Shown: one piece after another, positions 63,341 through 64,000 of the stretch | Layout of the letters: each line of letters opens with the position of its first letter | Numbering within the stretch: the stretch's first letter is position 1 | NCBI GenBank assembly: GCA_938049385.1 | Contig: CALIBQ010000003.1 | Location: 21,072-85,071 of the forward strand | Direction: 5' to 3' | Origin: an uncultured Anaerolineae bacterium | GTDB lineage: Bacteria; Chloroflexota; Anaerolineae; JACIWP01 | DNA: 64,000 nucleotides | The notes under the pieces: model-generated | The model's input: the letters and a program-made list of their open reading frames with translations, nothing else | Databases searched by the model: none | Told to the model about the DNA's origin: nothing | Translations under genes and position numbers: made by a program

Positions 63341-63751
63341 CTAGCCGATGACCTCGTGGCCGGCCTTTTTCAGTGCCAGCACCGCCACCTGGAGTTCGTT
63401 TTCTTTCACCAGCACGTAATCGGTGAAATATGTGGAAAGGGCAAAGATGCTGATGCCGGCGACCGCCAGCGGTTCGGCCAGAGCATTGATGAGTCCGGTG
63501 AGGGTGAAGCCCAGCGGACCTTCGGAGCTGATGGCGCGCCAGCCCTTCTCGCATTCGACGCCCTCGGGCACGCTGTCCTCGGCACAGATGATGGAAAGCT
63601 CATGGGGGGTGCGGGTGACCGAGCAAATCGCGCCCGTCCAGGCCCAGGCTGGTATCTCTGTATAGCGTTCGAGCTGGCAGATGGCCAGCCGGCCGGGGAG
63701 GATGGTCAGCCGCAGTTTCGGTGCTTCTTCCGTGCTCTCGATATCTTCCAT
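63341..63751 (-). CDS. ACT-domain protein
   Basis: 136 residues from the ATG at 63751 (AAGGAG 12 nt upstream). Two ACT-like halves are visible: LRLTILPGRLAICQLERYTEIPAW, then ISSEGPLGFTLTGLINALAEPLAVAGISIFALSTYFTDYVLV, the pattern of small stand-alone ACT proteins (CASTOR-like/DUF2241-type) that bind amino acids. It probably senses an amino acid or related ligand; the target is unknown. The promoter at 63825-63853 drives it, and the selenoprotein candidate follows after 30 nt. Confidence 0.82.
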   Translation of the reverse strand: MEDIESTEEAPKLRLTILPGRLAICQLERYTEIPAWAWTGAICSVTRTPHELSIICAEDSVPEGVECEKGWRAISSEGPLGFTLTGLINALAEPLAVAGISIFALSTYFTDYVLVKENELQVAVLALKKAGHEVIG

Positions 63752-63824
63752 CAGCGTCCAGCTCCTTATGCAGGATGGTACGGCCAGCAAATGAATGGGG
63801 TCTGCGGCAAAACAGGTTGTGATA

Positions 63825-63853
63825 ATTGTACCATATGCCGGCAGGATGTTCAA
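63825..63853 (-). promoter_or_regulatory. Promoter of the ACT/selenoprotein unit
   Basis: TTGAAC (63848-63853), a 17-nt spacer and TACAAT (63825-63830) on the minus strand, about 75 nt before the ACT start codon. Confidence 0.65.
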
Positions 63854-63881
63854 GCCTGTCCCTAGTACTTCACCACAATAA

Positions 63882-64000
63882 TTATTGATGATATAGGCGA
63901 TGGAACTTAAGCCGAGCATCGGTCGTGGTAAAGCGCCATTCGACGGTGGCCTGCGCCGCATTGCGGGTCTTCGCCCAGGCCTCTACCTCCTGCTGCACAC
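63882..64000 (-). mobile_element. C-terminal end of a transposase (IS630-like), cut by the window edge
   Basis: The minus-strand frame entering from the window end reads VEAWAKTRNAAQATVEWRFT, then TTDARLKFHRLY, and stops at 63882. The WRFTTxDAR...LY ending is typical of IS630/Tc1-type transposases. Only about 38 codons are visible, so whether the element is intact is unknown. Its end would lie in 63855-63880. Confidence 0.6.

Overview
The window is about 64 kb of GC-rich bacterial DNA, densely coding, with many short overlaps (ATGA) between genes. Several features together suggest a member of the Chloroflexota (Anaerolineae or a close relative). These are the alpha-aminoadipate lysine genes of the Thermus type, a DegS-like kinase, a TadE/TadG cluster with Thr-Pro-rich adhesin modules, a second EF-G, and the very frequent word GCCGGC. 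This placement is inferred from gene content; no rRNA gene is present to test it. I saw no tRNA, rRNA, CRISPR or complete insertion sequence.

Layout. 0-5.9 kb (+): an envelope polysaccharide block with a partial glycosyltransferase, a nucleotidyltransferase-fold protein, a phosphodiesterase/alkaline-phosphatase fold protein, a Wzx-like flippase and a B12-binding radical SAM enzyme. 5.9-11.8 kb: TatA, a two-CxxC disulfide oxidoreductase behind a promoter with CsoR-type palindromes, a HypE/ThiL-like AIR synthase behind a long structured leader, a cytochrome c lipoprotein with a small membrane partner, a DUF2007 protein and a hydantoinase/oxoprolinase. 12.1-18.4 kb (+): a chemosensory operon made of a receiver-ParA ATPase, CheR, CheW, CheY, CheB and CheA, with no receptor gene. 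18.4-30.3 kb: a GIY-YIG protein, EF-G2, a GAF histidine kinase with a TPR protein, a double-HTH regulator, TlyA, CinA, a ThiF-type E1-like protein, an acetyltransferase, a CpXC protein and a TlpA-like thioredoxin.

30.4-37.9 kb (+): a degenerate kinase, a response regulator and a DegS-like kinase, followed by two TadE pseudopilins and a 1178-residue TadG-like protein ending in a malectin-like domain. 38-43.4 kb (-): lysS-lysT-lysU-hicdh-lysX (alpha-aminoadipate lysine synthesis), preceded by a promoter, a 23-codon reading frame with four Lys codons and a factor-independent terminator, which together look like a lysine attenuator. 43.4-50.5 kb: a small secreted protein, ParA/ParB, a GntR regulator opposite a cyclic amidohydrolase and a tandem nitrilase, and an SDR remnant. 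50.6-58.9 kb (-): a PEP carboxykinase-like enzyme and a lactate block (FAD oxidase, Fe-S subunit, LarA racemase, Ldh2 dehydrogenase) with DUF1385. 59-64 kb (-): HpnI and HpnK (hopanoid head group), a nitroreductase, an NHL-repeat thioredoxin-like protein, an ACT protein and the end of a transposase.

The strongest novel signal is at 61847-63310. The thioredoxin-like/NHL protein reads through an in-frame TGA that replaces the first Cys of its CxxC motif. A 7-bp hairpin with an AGUU loop lies 25 nt downstream. This fits a selenocysteine codon with a bacterial SECIS, so the gene is a probable selenoprotein that routine gene calling would truncate. Other notable signals are the lysine attenuator, the leader with mutually exclusive hairpins before the AIR synthase gene, the pseudokinase/kinase pair, the chemosensory operon with a CpaE-like ATPase and a dead CheB receiver, and a dispersed repeat family with terminal inverted repeats.
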